Shown one piece after another: positions 10,388 through 23,099 of a DNA stretch of 64,000 nt. The translations under genes and the position numbers were made by a program. A model generated the notes under the pieces. That model was not told the origin of the DNA. It saw only the letters and a program-made list of their open reading frames with translations, and made no database searches. This DNA comes from Trichostrongylus colubriformis (lineage: Eukaryota; Nematoda; Chromadorea; Rhabditida; Trichostrongylidae): positions 53,552,591 through 53,616,590 of the forward strand of contig OZ022258.1 of NCBI GenBank assembly GCA_963978905.1, written 5' to 3'. The number at the start of each line of letters is the position of its first letter. Positions within the stretch are counted from its first letter, which is position 1.

Positions 10388-13300
10388 ATTGATAAAATTC
10401 AGCAAAAACGTGTTTGAATGATCATTTGGGAACGTGTTCGCCATCGCAATTGAGGACAATAAGGACCATTCATTAGTCGTCAAAACGTCAATTTCCATTC
10501 AGAAAAACGTAACAATAACAATCCGCATTAATTATGCACCAAACTTATATATTCCCTTTTACAATGTACTAACAACCCTTAAAATAATGGAATATAAGAG
10601 AAACAAAGGACAGTTGGAGAGAAAGATGTAAAGAATCGAAGAAGAGAAAGAGAAGGTGTTAGAGGAGAACTGAAAAGAACAGGAAGGGAGATAAGGAAGA
10701 GGAAGTTAGGAGCAATTACATGCCTTTTGCATCTTCATTGGACGAGTTAATGATTATATTGATACCAAGGCTCTTCAGAGATGCAAAATTCGAGGGTAGA
10801 CGGGCTATGGACCCGTGTGAGCTTGCAGCATTACAGTGGGCCTGATTATCATTCTTATGAAGACGAAGGCAATATTCAAGGATAAGCAAAAAGATAAGCG
10901 GAACACGGGCAACGCTCAGACAACAGGTGTCGGCGAATGGGTATTAGAATCAAATACGGGTTGAGGGTCACCCACAGGGGTGGGGAGTAATGGTAACTTT
11001 ATGTGAGTGATTTTTGGACTGGAGGATCCGACGAGGTGGTGTCTGAGAAAAAGTCGCCTCGATAATCTATTCTTTGTACTGGTGTAGTAACTATCAAATG
11101 GCAATGCTGTAATAATCGACTATGGACCTTCTCAAGGTATTGTAACATCAAGAACACCTGTCTTGGAAGGAGAGAGGTCCTATAAAGACAGGGTCGGTTG
11201 GAGGAGGGCAGAGGGAGGGGTCGTATCACAAAAGTTTTAGGTTACGCCTCGTTTATTTCTGCCAGAGATCCTTTAGAAACTCGGTTAACCTCTAAAGAGT
11301 AAAAAATATGTAATGATTATATACGTATATATAATATGAGAAATGTTAAAAATGCTATAAAATTATGTGGTATACCGCATTGGAAAGTACAACGCTTTCA
11401 TTCACCTGTACATACGGATTCAACCATTTTTGGAAAAAAGTCATAATATTTTTTGGTTTCCATAGACGACACATAATAGGCCGAGAACCTAAAAATTTCC
11501 AGTCTAATTTACTTGAAAATGGTAGGATCATTTTTACCATAACACACTAGCTTAATGCTTACTATACCAAACCATTTCCCCAACTTGGACGGTAGCGTTC
11601 ACGTTCAAAACGGAACTTCCAGAGGAAATTCATCAGGGTCAATTTAAAACCTCTTAGTGATCATTAAATAAATTAAACGCGAAAAAATATATCTTTGAAT
11701 AAAAACAGCTTCAAAGATGCTTCTACTTATGTGATGACGCAACTGCTCTTCGCTCGAGTCTCACTGAATGCGACGGTATAAAAAGCGATTAGAATTCCAG
11801 TGCGTACAAACACTTTAGAAGCGTCTCATTTACGTTCTCTAATTTAATTAGTGTGAACCTATTAAAGCGCATCTTTGTCTGTACAAAAAATACGACAGAG
11901 ACGTCTAATGTCTATTGACTACGTCTACTGTCCGTCATTCCTCCAAAATAATTGTAAACTAAGCGCTTCCACGAAACATATTGAACCGCTCATGACTGAG
12001 CCACAAAATGGCCATTCATACTGACCACATATACGTCAAAGCCTAACGAATTTTGGAAAAGGTTAAATGCAAAACAGTAATTATATTTGAAATTTCTCTG
12101 GAATACTTGACAACTAAGGAGCGCAGAGTTCTACCTCTAAATTTTCTTTAGCATGCTGCATGTGGAAAAACCTTTTGTTTGGGACAAAAAGTACATCTTC
12201 AACTTGGTTATGATTAGGTCCATCACGCCGCTGGGTTCTGCGTTGATAACAGAACCGCGGGGTGGACCCAGCTATTATCATGTTGTGGTTGTAAAATCAC
12301 ACCTTAGTGATAATTCGATAAAAAAGGCAGGTATTTTATTGTTCAAAAATGTATCCAGTACCGTATAAATAATATTTAATATCCAGTAAGAAAATTAACG
12401 GTTCCTTGGAGAAATTGTTCAAATTAATAGGGAGAGGGCTTTTCTTGAAAATGCCTAAAGCTTCATCGAAAGGGAAGAAATCCACATGAGTAACTGGGGC
12501 GAGATTACACTTACTGACTGATGATCAACCGATTTTATAAATTCTATCAGACTGGTCATACGGATTTATATGATTGAGATCGCTTTTCTTTCATCTTCAT
12601 GGTTTTCCTAAGAGAGAGGAATCAAATCACCTGAGAGATAAAACCAGATAGTGAGTTACAGTAACAGCAAAAACTAGTGTAGGCGACAGATGCAGGAGAC
12701 GGACGATAAAAAAAACCGGTCGATGCAACGAACGACTGAAGATCGGCCATATGGCGCCACTCATGGCACACATGCGAAAGCGATCTTCGGCCGAACGCAG
12801 TGCGCCAGGGGGTCTGCACGGAACCCTGGTTAAGGGGACTGGGGTGCATAAGCTATTCAGGTATCGAGAATGCAGAAGTGGATGAAGTACATACTTAGTT
12901 TCTTGAGACCTGACTTTGAGTAGAACTGCGTGTCATTTCTTTTCAACAGATCATCCAACGTCACTAATCAAAGTTGACGTTCGAATCGAATCGCCTTTTT
13001 CGAGACTTGGGTGCGGTTCATCTTTCACAATTTCGAAGCTGTCGTCACAGGTAGGTGGATGTGAAGAACGTTGGTGAAAGCTAAAAATGGGTGCAGCGGG
13101 TGCCCGTTTACGGATTATCCCATATTATGGGCCGTTGTTCGCGAAACTCAAGCCATCCTCACTCCAAATTGCTGTGAATTTGATTCAGAATTGATAAACC
13201 CGTTGAACCCGAACTAGAGTAGTAGAGATGAGCTCTTTGATGGCATCAACACATCTGCGGAGTACATAGCAGGGGTCAGAGCAGCTAGAGACGTAAAACG

Positions 13301-13528
13301 TCGATTTCCCCTTTCCCCGAGTGACACATACCCTGGAATCCATGCCAAGCAAAGGATGATTAAGTGAGTTGATCCAGGAAAAGTATGCAGCACGGCACCA
13401 TCTTCACCTGTGCAGGAATTTCTCTTTGAAAAAGGGATGCCTATAAATTGCCAAGGATTCTTACATATCAGGCCAGCTTCCCCCGGCTTCACTGGGTGCG
13501 GCAGAGACACAGTATTCAGGTTGAGAAC
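10388..13528. other. Long stretch without a supported gene
   Basis: Contains AT-rich DNA (about 11290-11360), a short hairpin near 12205-12265 (GCTGGGTTCTG..CAGAACC and GGTGGACCCAGC) and GC-richer DNA at 12690-12850 that is open on the minus strand but has no recognisable domain. No splice-consistent exon chain was found. Confidence 0.45.
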
Positions 13529-13650
13529 CAGACAGACAGAAAGACAGACGGACAGACAGACAGACAGACAAAAAGACAACAGACAGACAAACAGGCATTC
13601 AGACACACAAACAGACAGACAGATAGTCAGACAGACAGACAGAGACGGGC
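13529..13650. repeat. (GACA)n-type microsatellite
   Basis: About 120 bp of impure CAGACAGA/GACAGACA repeat. It produces Gln/Thr/Arg/Asp-rich and Cys/Leu/Ser/Val-rich frames on the two strands that should not be read as proteins. Confidence 0.95.
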
Positions 13651-13899
13651 AAAGAAAGCAGTAAACAAACCAATAAACATTAAAGCACTCATTTTCACTT
13701 TTTCAAGCATATTAGGCTCTAGTTATCGATTATCAGACGATTAGAAGTTCGTATGACAGATCTAGAGAATGTTGAATGTCACAGACTTTGCCACTCAAAG
13801 CATAAATGCATCTCTCCTCTTTCACAGCGGTTAAAGTATGAATTTTGGTTTAAAAAGAAATGTATAAAAGGTAAGAATTACGATTCAAATGGAGTGCAC

Positions 13900-14245
13900 A
13901 AAAAACACTGTTATTGGGTGGTTTCAACTTCCAACAGCCATGAGATGGTGTGCCAGTTCCATGCGCTGTGTTTACCTGCGTGTAGCCTCGCGAAGGCCTT
14001 TGATCACTTTTTATGACGCAAACGTCCAAACGATGTTGCTCCAGGAAAATGGCGAAGATTTGCTTAACGATTTTGAATTTTATTCAAAATTATGGTCACT
14101 TACAGTTACCAGTGATACAAGCACCTTCTTTCAGAATACCTGGAGCAACATCGTTTGGAATCTTTCGAATTTGAGCTCATCACAAGAGGCAGCAATGTGA
14201 CATTGGAGATCACAACATAATACAACCACCCAATGCCGTAAAAAA
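13900..14245. mobile_element. Foldback element
   Basis: Outer inverted arms TTATTGGGTGGTT (13911-13923) and AACCACCCAAT (14224-14234) surround a second, nearly perfect 21-bp inverted pair: TCCAAACGATGTTGCTCCAG at 14025 and CTGGAGCAACATCGTTTGGA ending 14159. A run of A or T lies just outside each end. The open frames inside are short and unlike known proteins. Confidence 0.65.
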
Positions 14246-16234
14246 ACCGATTTTTTGCCAAGTGGGGGGGGGGTCGGGCAAAAGAATGGAAATCCGGCCT
14301 GCCCCTTTCCAGTTTTTTTTATGGGTTAGGCCATAAGTGGGTAATGTTCAAATGAACCTACTGTATATTTTTCATACCTTAAACAACGGTTTCCAATAGT
14401 AAGCTGAAGTTGCTGGCCTATTGAATGTTCACTGGGAAGCGATTATGTGCATTTTTAAATTATTTCTAGGACTCCCGTGTAGTTTTCCCAGTATCAAGGG
14501 TTTTTCGCCTTTTTCAAGTGATGAAGAGTAAAGAGTATGGATCTCATAACGAAAAGAGATTGTGGAAACGAAATTAGCTATGAGTTCTTGCATCCAAATG
14601 AATATAAATAATAAATGACAGAATGGGTATATGTATAAATGCACAGTGTGAATTCTATGATGTTACTTAGAATCACGTATACGATCAAGTTCCACCACTA
14701 TAAGTCAAGTGAATCAATAGGTGGAAGATCATTGTTACCAAGACTGAGTCGTTTGAGCAAGGCCATTCCCATAGCGTAAAATTGTGTCAGGTGTCGGAAC
14801 CACGTCTGTCGAGATAGCGCACATGAAAAGCACGTCAGCCACATGTCCAGCCTTCCGATAAAAAAATCACTTCCACACTTTTCACGTGATGCTGGGGTGC
14901 AAGCGCACCCAAGGGTCTCAACTTGCACCAGTGCATCTGCTTGACGTCCTCGAAGGATGGATTGATAAAAAAAATTTGATTTTCGGAAAGCGGCGGGTTA
15001 CCTATCAGTCAAATGGTGCATACTTCGACAATCAGGCCCATACTGATCTTTCATTGATGAATGAAATATATGATTATTGAAGAAGGTAGAGAAATTCCTT
15101 GGATGAGACCGAAGGAAGAGCAAGTCAGAACAAGAATTCTTTAGAAACAGAGAAACCCAAAAAATTATTTGCTCTTGACGAAATATGTTCGAATAAAAAT
15201 TTTAGAAGTTCATCTTTATATTGGAGTTGCAATTTTCATAAAATCTTCCACAATTAGTGCTGAACTCTACCAAGATATGTAGTAAACAGTTTAAGATCTC
15301 AATGCGTGTAGGAATGAATAACTCTCGTTTACGGCGTTCAGAGTAAAGTTTGATCGGACGGCAACTGCTGGAATAATCGTGGTCGGCGCATTTTACAGCA
15401 TCGGATCGCTCGGAAAACTCCTCTCAAACGACTTTCATGATGGACGGACGGACGGCGACCTTGTGTAATCGCCGCGATAACCTTTGGCCTTGAAAGGCGC
15501 TTGGCATGAGACACAATTTTTTCATTGAATGACATTCAGATCTGATTGGGAATTCTCAGCAAAGTGGGAGCTTAATATGAAGAGCAAATACACCGAAATA
15601 CCATTAAAGTAAAACATGTCGTAATACTCTGAATAATAAATCACTGGAACGTTGTCCAAGTAGAACAGAAGCGGTCGTCACGTTTGGTACAGCTACTGCT
15701 TTCTCCGTTGAACATCTCATGAAATGATGCAATGTTTGCTGGGCCGAACTTCTGAGAGTTCACAAATTTTCGCGAGCTACCGTACGCATTTTTGAAGATC
15801 TCAACCACTTCTCTTATTGTTGGCCCGGGCGGGGGAGATTTTGTGCTCAGCTAACAGTGCAGGAATACTTTCGAACCTAGCGCAATTAGTATCTCCATAT
15901 GTTTCAGTTGAGAGGCTCTTGGTCCCAAAAACGATGGTGGCATAATTGTAGAAAATGGTAAAAGCCATAATAGTGTGCGGCTGACTGACAAGCAGGCAGA
16001 CATGCACAGCCACAGCAAACTTTTGCTCTATATACAGTACAGGTTGGACTAGATAGTATAAGGAGTGTCCAAAATTGACTTTCCATAATTTTGAGCGGGA
16101 TATTTTCTTGATATGTGTCAGTTCCTTGTAAGAGAGCCAAGATATTGCTTGCCTTTATAGGGTAGGGATAGCGTTTCGGCATTGTCGCCTTCGTCAGAGC
16201 TTGGAAATTCAAAGATAATCACGATAAATCCTCC
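14246..16234. other. No gene seen
   Basis: Includes a G9 run near 14265-14273. Only short frames and no transposon ends recognised. Confidence 0.45.
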
Positions 16235-16440
16235 AACACCATTCTAGACTTACAAAGCAGCTCCAGTAGACCAGAAAAATTCAGTTAGGAGTCGCAAACC
16301 ACAATCACAGACGTCAATTCTGATTCTGAATCTGATGATTTCAAGGTAAGTTCGTGCTAGATTGTGGTTTACGACTCCTATCTGAATTCCTGGTCTATAA
16401 GTGAAACTGGAACTGTTTTGTAAGTCTGAAATGGTGTTTT
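16235..16440. mobile_element. Foldback element with 70-80 bp arms
   Basis: The left arm 16235-16306 (AACACCATT..GACTTACAAA..AGACCAG..AGGAGTCGCAAACCACAAT) is the imperfect reverse complement of 16361-16440 (ATTGTGGTTTACGACTCCT..CTGGTCT..TTTGTAAGTC..AATGGTGTTT). The 54-bp loop is unique. No coding capacity. Confidence 0.8.
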
Positions 16441-16694
16441 GGGGACATAACGCAATAATCTTTGTCTTTCCAAGCTTTGACGGAAACGACAAGGCCAAAA
16501 CTTTAGCAGAATCAGTCAATTAATATCTTGGTCTTGGCTGCAAGAAATTGGTACAGATTAAGTAAAGGGAGTATTTTACTGAAAAACTTGAACTTGTTGA
16601 ACATATAATTTGGAATCATGACAGTGAGTGGATTCACATCCTTCTTTCAATGTGAAACTTCTCCTCAGCAATGTAGAGGGTATGTAGTTTCAAT

Positions 16695-16785
16695 GTGTTG
16701 TCCGCAGCTTCATGACAAGGAATTCAGTGATAAATCCGGTTCGACACCGAATTCCTTGTCATAAAACTGCATTCAGGAACAACAC
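16695..16785. repeat. Hairpin, about 30-bp arms
   Basis: GTGTTGT and TGACAAGGAATTC on the left (16695-16725) pair with GAATTCCTTGTCA and ACAACAC on the right (16749-16785). The centre includes a short unique loop. It lies 255 bp after the preceding foldback. Confidence 0.75.
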
Positions 16786-18193
16786 AGTGAATCGCATTGC
16801 AGTGTAACTATTTGATTGGTTCAGCCTTCAGTGCCAAGCTCTTTCGTTCGTCTTGGCGACGAAAGCTGTGAAATATGGTGGAGCGGGGTACTGATATCAA
16901 ATGAACCACAGTCGACAGTTAATCGATTGAAATCGATCGACAAGTGAAGGGCTCATACGATTCCATTCACTGCAAAATACAGGTACAATTGTGGAAGGTT
17001 TGAGAGAGTATTCGGCTCAAATGCCATGTCTTACTGGAGAAGCCGGCACTTGTCCCTCTAAAATAATTCAAATTCAATTCATGTTCAAGCTTAGATTCAA
17101 ATTCGAAAGAGGGTATGCCGAAATGTGTAGGGGTGGGAAATGGAAGGGTGCAAATACGTGCAGCACAACCCTTTACTTTGTCAGTTATAGTGTCTAATCG
17201 TATGATTAGAGTAATTCAAATAGCAGTAGACTTTTTAGGAAAAAAGTTATTGCACATACAGATTGATAGCTGTCTCCAGGAATTCACTTCGCGTAAAAAC
17301 TCTTAGATTTCTTTCTATCGGTGCAGTCAATCATCCACTGAACGACCATATGGAGGCTGGCCTGGCCATTTCCTATTCAAATGCTGAGAAGAAATACACC
17401 CAAGTAGGACAGGGAAGAGTAAAGCGAGAAAGGAGTGCACTCTGTTTTGGCTCCAAATATGCAAAAAAGCAAAAAGGACGAGCGCAGATGCTCTTCGAAA
17501 TGAAGGTTCTGATGGAGCGAACCTTTCCAGCTTATTACCATCTTTATCCTATATGAAACAAAGTGGTTTCTCACCGGAGGAAGCAGTAGGAAACTTTCGA
17601 AAAATAGGACTCTGATTCATTTCGTGGACGTGTTTTCTTTTGCACTCCATTGCTGACACAACGGCAGAATCTGCCGGATCTGGGCTGTGTAGCAGTCATG
17701 CGCAGCACGTGTTTACCCGCAGGTCTTCTTAAAGTGCATGTGACATCCTATAGACTAGGTATGTAGACGTGAGACCATGAACAAAAATTGCTTTCGTGGC
17801 ATATCTTGCGAGGATTAATTAACACCATCATTATCTCTTTGAAATGTTGCATGTTATTAGTAGTCGACTTCTATTCAGTTCGATCAGCTCAGCTTCGCGT
17901 CACTACTGGAAACACCGCTGAGCGATAAGCCGTGTGGCAACATGAAGCGATGACAGTGGGAACGTTCACGGAAAAATATCCGATCATTCTTGTATTATTG
18001 GAATTTCGCCTAGAAAACCATTCCGTGGCGCTTTACTTTTGTATATTACAGCGTATTTCGAGAAGTATCATGGCGCTAAGGCGAGATCTAGCTCACTGAT
18101 TTATGTTCCGGAGATCAAAACCATTCGGGTAAATGGATACTCCACTTCATCGACCTGCTTCTTTGGGAACACTCTTTTCAGATTAGCTGAAAC
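16786..18193. other. No gene seen
   Basis: Open frames at 17263-17556 on both strands overlap and lack domain or splice support. Confidence 0.4.
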
Positions 18194-18205
18194 ATTGTTT
18201 TGATC

Positions 18206-18500
18206 GCTCGAAAGTGGTGTAGTGGCAGATGGCGCGTACACCACTCCCATGTTGCGGGGATCAAATCACGCATCAACCCCCGTCTAGGCCAAGCAAGCCT
18301 TCCATCCCTCCAGAGTCGGTAAATTGGCACTAGTCTCCTCTGGGAGAATGAAAGCACTGACTTGTACATCATCTGACCACCGCAAGTCATTGTATAGGCA
18401 CATCACACTCACCAGCCGTCGCTATTCTGAATGGAACTGGAATGTGCTCGCATCCCAGGAAGGGATCGATTGACGCCAAAAACTTCATCCTTATTCTTTT
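18206..18500 (+). mobile_element. tRNA-derived SINE, full length with target duplication
   Basis: A 295-bp copy flanked by ATTGTTTTGATC (18194-18205) and ATTGTGTTGATC (18501-18512), a 12-bp target-site duplication with one mismatch. The head holds A-box-like GTGTAGTGGCAGATGG and B-box GGATCAAATCA. The body and the 3' end (CCAAAAACTTCATCC) match the other copies. Short retrotransposed RNA-polymerase-III-type elements leave such duplications when mobilised by a LINE in trans; no LINE is seen in this window. Confidence 0.92.
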
Positions 18501-18593
18501 ATTGTGTTGATCATCATGAAATTTGTTGACGGCCGAAGATATTTTCGGTTTTTCCAGGGGAAAACGAATGCATGGCGCATCCGGGAATTCGGC

Positions 18594-18720
18594 TACAGTC
18601 CATCTCCCGACGGCTGGCAGGGCGAGGCCTACGGACTTCTATCGATCTCTCTCACCCCGCCACACACTCTCACCCCAGTCTGTAGGCCACGCCCTGCCAG
18701 CCTTCGGGAACTGGACTGTA
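18594..18720. repeat. Long hairpin, about 42-bp arms
   Basis: TACAGTCCATCTCCCGACGG and GGCAGGGCGAGGCCTACGGAC on the left are mirrored by GTCTGTAGGCCACGCCCTGCC and CTTCGGGAACTGGACTGTA on the right, with a loop of about 43 bases. It lies about 80 bp after a SINE target duplication. Probably a small foldback transposon. Confidence 0.8.
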
Positions 18721-19195
18721 TGTCCATTCTTCTGTACGTTTTACGATTTACTAAGCCCTTTATTTTTTGAAAGGGCAGTTGTTACAGCCGTAGCAATAAT
18801 TGCAAACCAGTAGGACAAATTATGTGCAAAAGTGCGTCATTTTGTTTACATGCGGAATTTATATCCCTTTCTACCACTGGCGCTACCTACCATATCATTA
18901 AGGTTAATCTCCGAAGGCATATTCAAAACAGGCGCATGTTTGTGAGATAAAAAAGCGATTATTTTTCTATTGTTGCAGATGTCTGTTGTCACATGCGTTT
19001 AGATGAGTCACTCATCTATTCCACTGTGAATGCTCGTCTACAAAACCGTTGACAAAGGCTGCTCCCAGCAGTTATGGGTGATGGCCTCATCAAGGTAATG
19101 CATTGCTCTCTCGTGGACTGAGCTCTCAAGACACATTAAAGGAAAATAATGCTTTGGTAGTGTAAGCGACGGCTGGATGGTTAAGTTTGAAGCAC
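18721..19195. other. No gene seen
   Basis: Short frames only. Confidence 0.4.
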
Positions 19196-19697
19196 GAAAT
19201 TTTTAGCTTCAATCAATCCCTTTTGACTGATGCTCCGCGCGGATATGTACCCTAATGTCAGGATGCCGCACGATGGCGAGCGGCGTGCGCCACAGTGTGT
19301 GCGAGCTATGCGCGTCGCGGTAGTTGGGTCTCAAAACGATTACAACGTAATGCTAGGAGTGCGATACGCAGTTGACTTCTAATCGCTTCGGGACCCAACA
19401 ATTTAGCTCGTCCGCATTGCTTCGCTTGCGACATTCCGCAGTGCGGCATCCTGACATTAAGGTACACATCCGCTCCGCGCATATTTGTTATATTCAGAAT
19501 CGTGGTGGCAGGTGAATCCGATTGGACCTATTCGATGACTTACGGGTCCAGCCGATACATATATCAGTGCTTTTATCCTCCCAGATAAGATCTTGTACCA
19601 GTTCACCTCCCGAAGGGACAAAAGGCATCGGCCGGCGTTGATGCAGGATTTGATACTCGCACTATGAGGTTGAGAGTGCGTGCCATTTGTCACTACA
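19196..19697 (-). mobile_element. tRNA-derived SINE interrupted by a family-1 element
   Basis: Reverse-oriented SINE split into 19196-19240 (TTTTTAGCTTCAATCAATCC..) and 19472-19697. Removing the 231-bp insert and one copy of GCTCCGCGC restores the order seen in the copies at 38479 and 53148. The head end includes a weak B-box remnant (GCAGGATTTGATACTCGC). Confidence 0.9.
19241..19471 (+). mobile_element. Complete 231-bp inverted-repeat element with 9-bp target duplication (family 1)
   Basis: The ends GGATATGTACCCTAATGTCA and TGACATTAAGGTACACATCC are inverted repeats extending through GGATGCCGCAC/GTGCGGCATCC (about 30 bp). The flanks are identical 9-mers GCTCCGCGC (19232-19240 and 19472-19480). 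There is no open frame for a transposase, so it is a non-autonomous MITE. A 9-bp duplication is usual for Mutator-like elements, but the superfamily is inferred from that alone. Confidence 0.92.
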
Positions 19698-19705
19698 ACA
19701 TCTCC

Positions 19706-20789
19706 AAGCGGGATGGTGCATAGTGTGAATTCTTGTGCCCATTCATAGGCGGATGAAGCATGATATTCAGAAACTTTTTTATCTTTTATATACCTGCATG
19801 GAGACTCATGCAGTGGGCTGTAGCCTTCTTTCTCGGTCTCCCTTTATTTTTTTCTTGGCACTTTTCTGCTACTATTGCTTTAGTCACCACCACGGAACCC
19901 ACTACTGATGTGAGGGTCGGTTTTCCTCCCATACAAGTTAGCCTCTGCCGTGGTTTACGTTCCCGTGGAAATCCTTGCTGCGGCTTTCTCCGTACCAAGC
20001 CTTTAAACTCTAAAACATTTCCTCGGGTTATCGGCCTCCTTACCATGCACCCACCAGATCGACACCGTTTCCTAATTTTCAGCAGCTCTTCTCTTTCAGC
20101 TCTTACTATATGTATTTGAACACAGTGTGTTCACGGCTGGCCTCTGCTATATTCATTGCAAACGAGCGAATTGCCCTTTTTGATTATCCATTTATTGATT
20201 TTCGTCTCATAACTGCTGAAAAAACCTGAAAAATTGAGTGCAAACAAGCAGTGACGACATATCGACGGAATCTATCAGGCTTCCTCTCCCTTGTGACATC
20301 TTTGGTCAGATCTATCTGATCTCTTGGCGACATTGGTCTGTTGGAATGATGTACGTGCCCCCGTGCCACCGCTCTGCCTAAGAAATATGTATGGAATCAC
20401 TCTCTCACTGAATTTATTTGCGGATCGGCAACGAGTTGCAAAGCGATCTTGTTTGTTGTGCGACTTTCCTCCTTGTCACACTGTTTCGAGCAATTCCGAG
20501 GCTGGCAGACGCTCGGCAGGTTTCGCCAGTCTACTCAGAGTTTTCATTCCGATTCACCTCGACGGACTTTAACGCGGTTTCTCTAATTATAGTTGAGTAC
20601 TTCTTAATAAGATCCGACTTTGCTAATAGCTGCTCCAGTTTCCATCATCGCTACCTATCCCTCTGGTGTAAACCATGCACTGGACTTTTGCATATATTAC
20701 AGTTGTTTTTATTTATTTATTTAATTATTTATATGTGTGAGGTGTTTCAATTACAATACCAACATTCTGCCACAGTATCTCTCACAGGT
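19706..20789. other. Overlapping open frames, no supported gene
   Basis: Frames of 119 and 158 codons on plus and one of 86 codons on minus overlap. The plus frames are rich in Leu, Phe and Ser from a T-rich strand. No start context, splice chain or domain was recognised. Confidence 0.35.
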
Positions 20790-21165
20790 ACGCCGAGGCA
20801 AGAATTCCTCGACAGGGAAGGCGGGGGGTCGTATTCGAAGGGCGGGATGGGGGATCGTAATTGCAGAGGTCAGCAATGGTCTCATGCTAGATGATAGAGG
20901 GAATGTGCAGTCCGGTTATTATGTAGGAAAATATTTGAATATCGAAATATTGGAAATATTGAAAATATATTGAATTTCAGCGACCAATACAAAAAATACG
21001 GTAATAAATACTAAGTAATGTGTTATGCAATTGACAACAGTTGCCGATACCGAAAAGGTTATGTAGTTTTGGAAAAGGGGAAGGGGTCTTGTTTGGGTCT
21101 TGCTGAGGGAGGGGTCGTACTGCGATTATTTTTCTCGGCACCTGGGTGTGCCCTGATCTTTGAAG
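20790..21165 (+). mobile_element. GGTCGTA-containing dispersed repeat (family 5)
   Basis: Shares AATTCCTCGACAGGGA, GGGGGTCGTATT and the distal block GAGGGAGGGGTCGTACTG..TCGGCACCTGGGTGTGCCCTG with 38405-39035 and 45290-45555. No coding capacity or clear terminal repeats, and the boundaries are approximate. Confidence 0.65.
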
Positions 21166-21169
21166 CCGC

Positions 21170-21311
21170 AGTCAGACTTTGCAATTTAGCTATTCTGTGA
21201 TTTTGCGGCGTCGCGCGTTCGCACGCGATGCTACGACCTAGAGATTGTGCGATGCCGCAACTTCGCGTGCGGAGCCGCGACACCGCAAAAGCGCAAATTC
21301 GTAAAGTCCGA
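21170..21311. mobile_element. GC-rich foldback
   Basis: The left arm GTCAGACTTTGCAATTTAGC..TTTTGCGGCGTCGCG..GCACGCGA (from about 21170) is an imperfect inverted copy of TCGCGTGCGGAGCCGCGACACC..TTGCG..AAATTCGTAAAGTCCGAC ending 21311. The arms are about 65 bp with almost no loop. It abuts the preceding dispersed repeat. Confidence 0.7.
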
Positions 21312-22221
21312 CGGCGGGCTAACTAGGTGCATGGTTGCCGTTCAGTAAGTAGTAGACTCCTCAAGCAATGATCCTAATGAGCTTGCAAGAACAAGGCAGA
21401 GCACGTCCCCGCACAGCTATGCTCGAGATAGCACATTTACTGCTCTCTCCAGTAAGACCCTTTTGATCTATTCGGTTTTACAAGTAATTACTGCCTATTA
21501 TCACCCATGATCATATGAAATCATGTGTGTATCGATGGCTAAGAAGGGGATGGTCATGATCCGTTGCTCTGGTGTTTGCATCAAAACCGAGTGCGTTTTC
21601 GGGACCGGTTGCGAGAGTGTTCGTCAGCTTTAGCCGCTCGTGGACTCAACTCGACCGTTTCGCACTTTATCGATTTTTTCCAGTGAATTGGAATTTTTCG
21701 TGTGTCAAGACTTTTTTATCTTCGATCGCTTCATCGAGGTGAGGAACGTTTTTTTAAAAAACAGCTTCATTCAGAGCTCATGTATTATTTACAATAGGAA
21801 AAACCAGTACCAGCTGCTATAATATCTATGGATAGAGATTGCTTCTATTTATTACTCATTATTGTAAGTAACATAGGCCCATCTGATGCACATATCACTT
21901 TCCTAAAGGCATGCGAAGAAGAATACGCAGGTTCCAACCATTAATAACTCTGTAGTGCGACAGAGAAAAAAGCAGTCAAACCATTTCCGAGTTGGATAAG
22001 ATGAGATCGTTAAATTTTTCTCTATTCTGTACACTTACTATTCAATTTTTACTTTACCATTTTCTGAACCTGGAAGTGGAATTGCTCATTTGCGAATAGA
22101 AAATAAAAACAGTTGCAAATGAAAAATCCAGCCAAAAAGCCAAATCATTTGAAAAATTCATATACTACAGCTTAGTTATCATGAGCGACAGGCCTGATTC
22201 ACTATAAGGGCATGAATGATT
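21312..22221. other. No gene seen
   Basis: Mixed sequence with short frames. Confidence 0.4.
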
Positions 22222-22450
22222 AGAAAACATTACCAGAAGTGGGCAATAAAGGAGAGCAGAAATGGGAATGATGCTCTCTGTGAATGAAAAGGTCAGTCAT
22301 GAAGAGATGATCTGTGGTTTGACTCGCTTTGAGAAGCACGCCCTTGAGGTCTTTCTCGCGTGCTCGACGCGCTTCTCCAACAGGGTAGTTGCGAGGGCGA
22401 GGCAACGTCTTTAGCTGACCGACACAGCCCCTCGCCGTCTGCATCTAGCC
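22222..22450 (-). mobile_element. Dispersed repeat family 3, minus orientation
   Basis: In reverse complement it starts GATGCAGACGGCGAGGGGCT and continues GTCAGC..GACGTTGCCTCGC, as do the copies at 41350-41560 (-), 41891-42130 (+), 59236-59480 (+) and 61212-61355 (+). No coding capacity, and the boundaries are approximate. Confidence 0.6.
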
Positions 22451-23099
22451 CTCAGCGACTATTGAATCACAGAGGAGGGAGGAGTGGATTGAAATAGAAG
22501 GGGGTAAAAGAAGGGGTCAATCTTTTGTCATTTTATCTGATTTTTTCAATGCTGTTGTACTATGTACGTAACAAATCAAAATACCCTTCCGGTGCCTTTG
22601 AGAAAAAGCGCTACACTCGCGCACGAGTGAGTCCCTTCCCTGCTTCAGTCCAGCTTGGGCAATCAATGGTAAAAGAGGTTGTCAATGAAACAACCAAATT
22701 AGGTCTTCGATGTCTAGGATTGACGAGTGTGACGCGGCGGATACAAGTGGTTAGAAGTGTTCGCCACCTTTTTATGTCATGGAATCGATTACAGTATACA
22801 TCCAACCAACTCGCAAGCACTTCAGCTCGTGCTGTAGGTCCGTGCAAAGTGGCTATGTACTCACGGAGGACCACCAGTTGTTAGCTTCCCTCATGAAGTG
22901 AAGTGAATATTCAACACCGCAACCTTCCTGAAATCACGTCCAACAAGTGGCTATCCTGGGGGCGGTATGGGCTAACACTAGAATATTGTCCTTTCTTACA
23001 TGCTTATTCGTGCATTTGCGGATGTGAATGAAGATGTGCGACTTATCATTCCAACCTATTTATAAATACTATCTCGTGTACGTTAACTTGTAGATGTGC
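22451..23099. other. No gene seen
   Basis: Frames of 119 (+) and 87 (-) codons overlap each other at 22525-22884. Neither shows a domain or splice support. Confidence 0.35.

Noticed and set aside
13410..13744. Gln/Thr/Arg/Asp-rich and Cys/Leu/Ser/Val-rich frames on the two strands
   Set aside because: They are translations of the GACA microsatellite.
20418..20894. 158-codon plus-strand frame
   Set aside because: It overlaps other frames, is rich in Leu/Phe/Ser from T-rich DNA, and ends inside a dispersed repeat; no splice or domain support.
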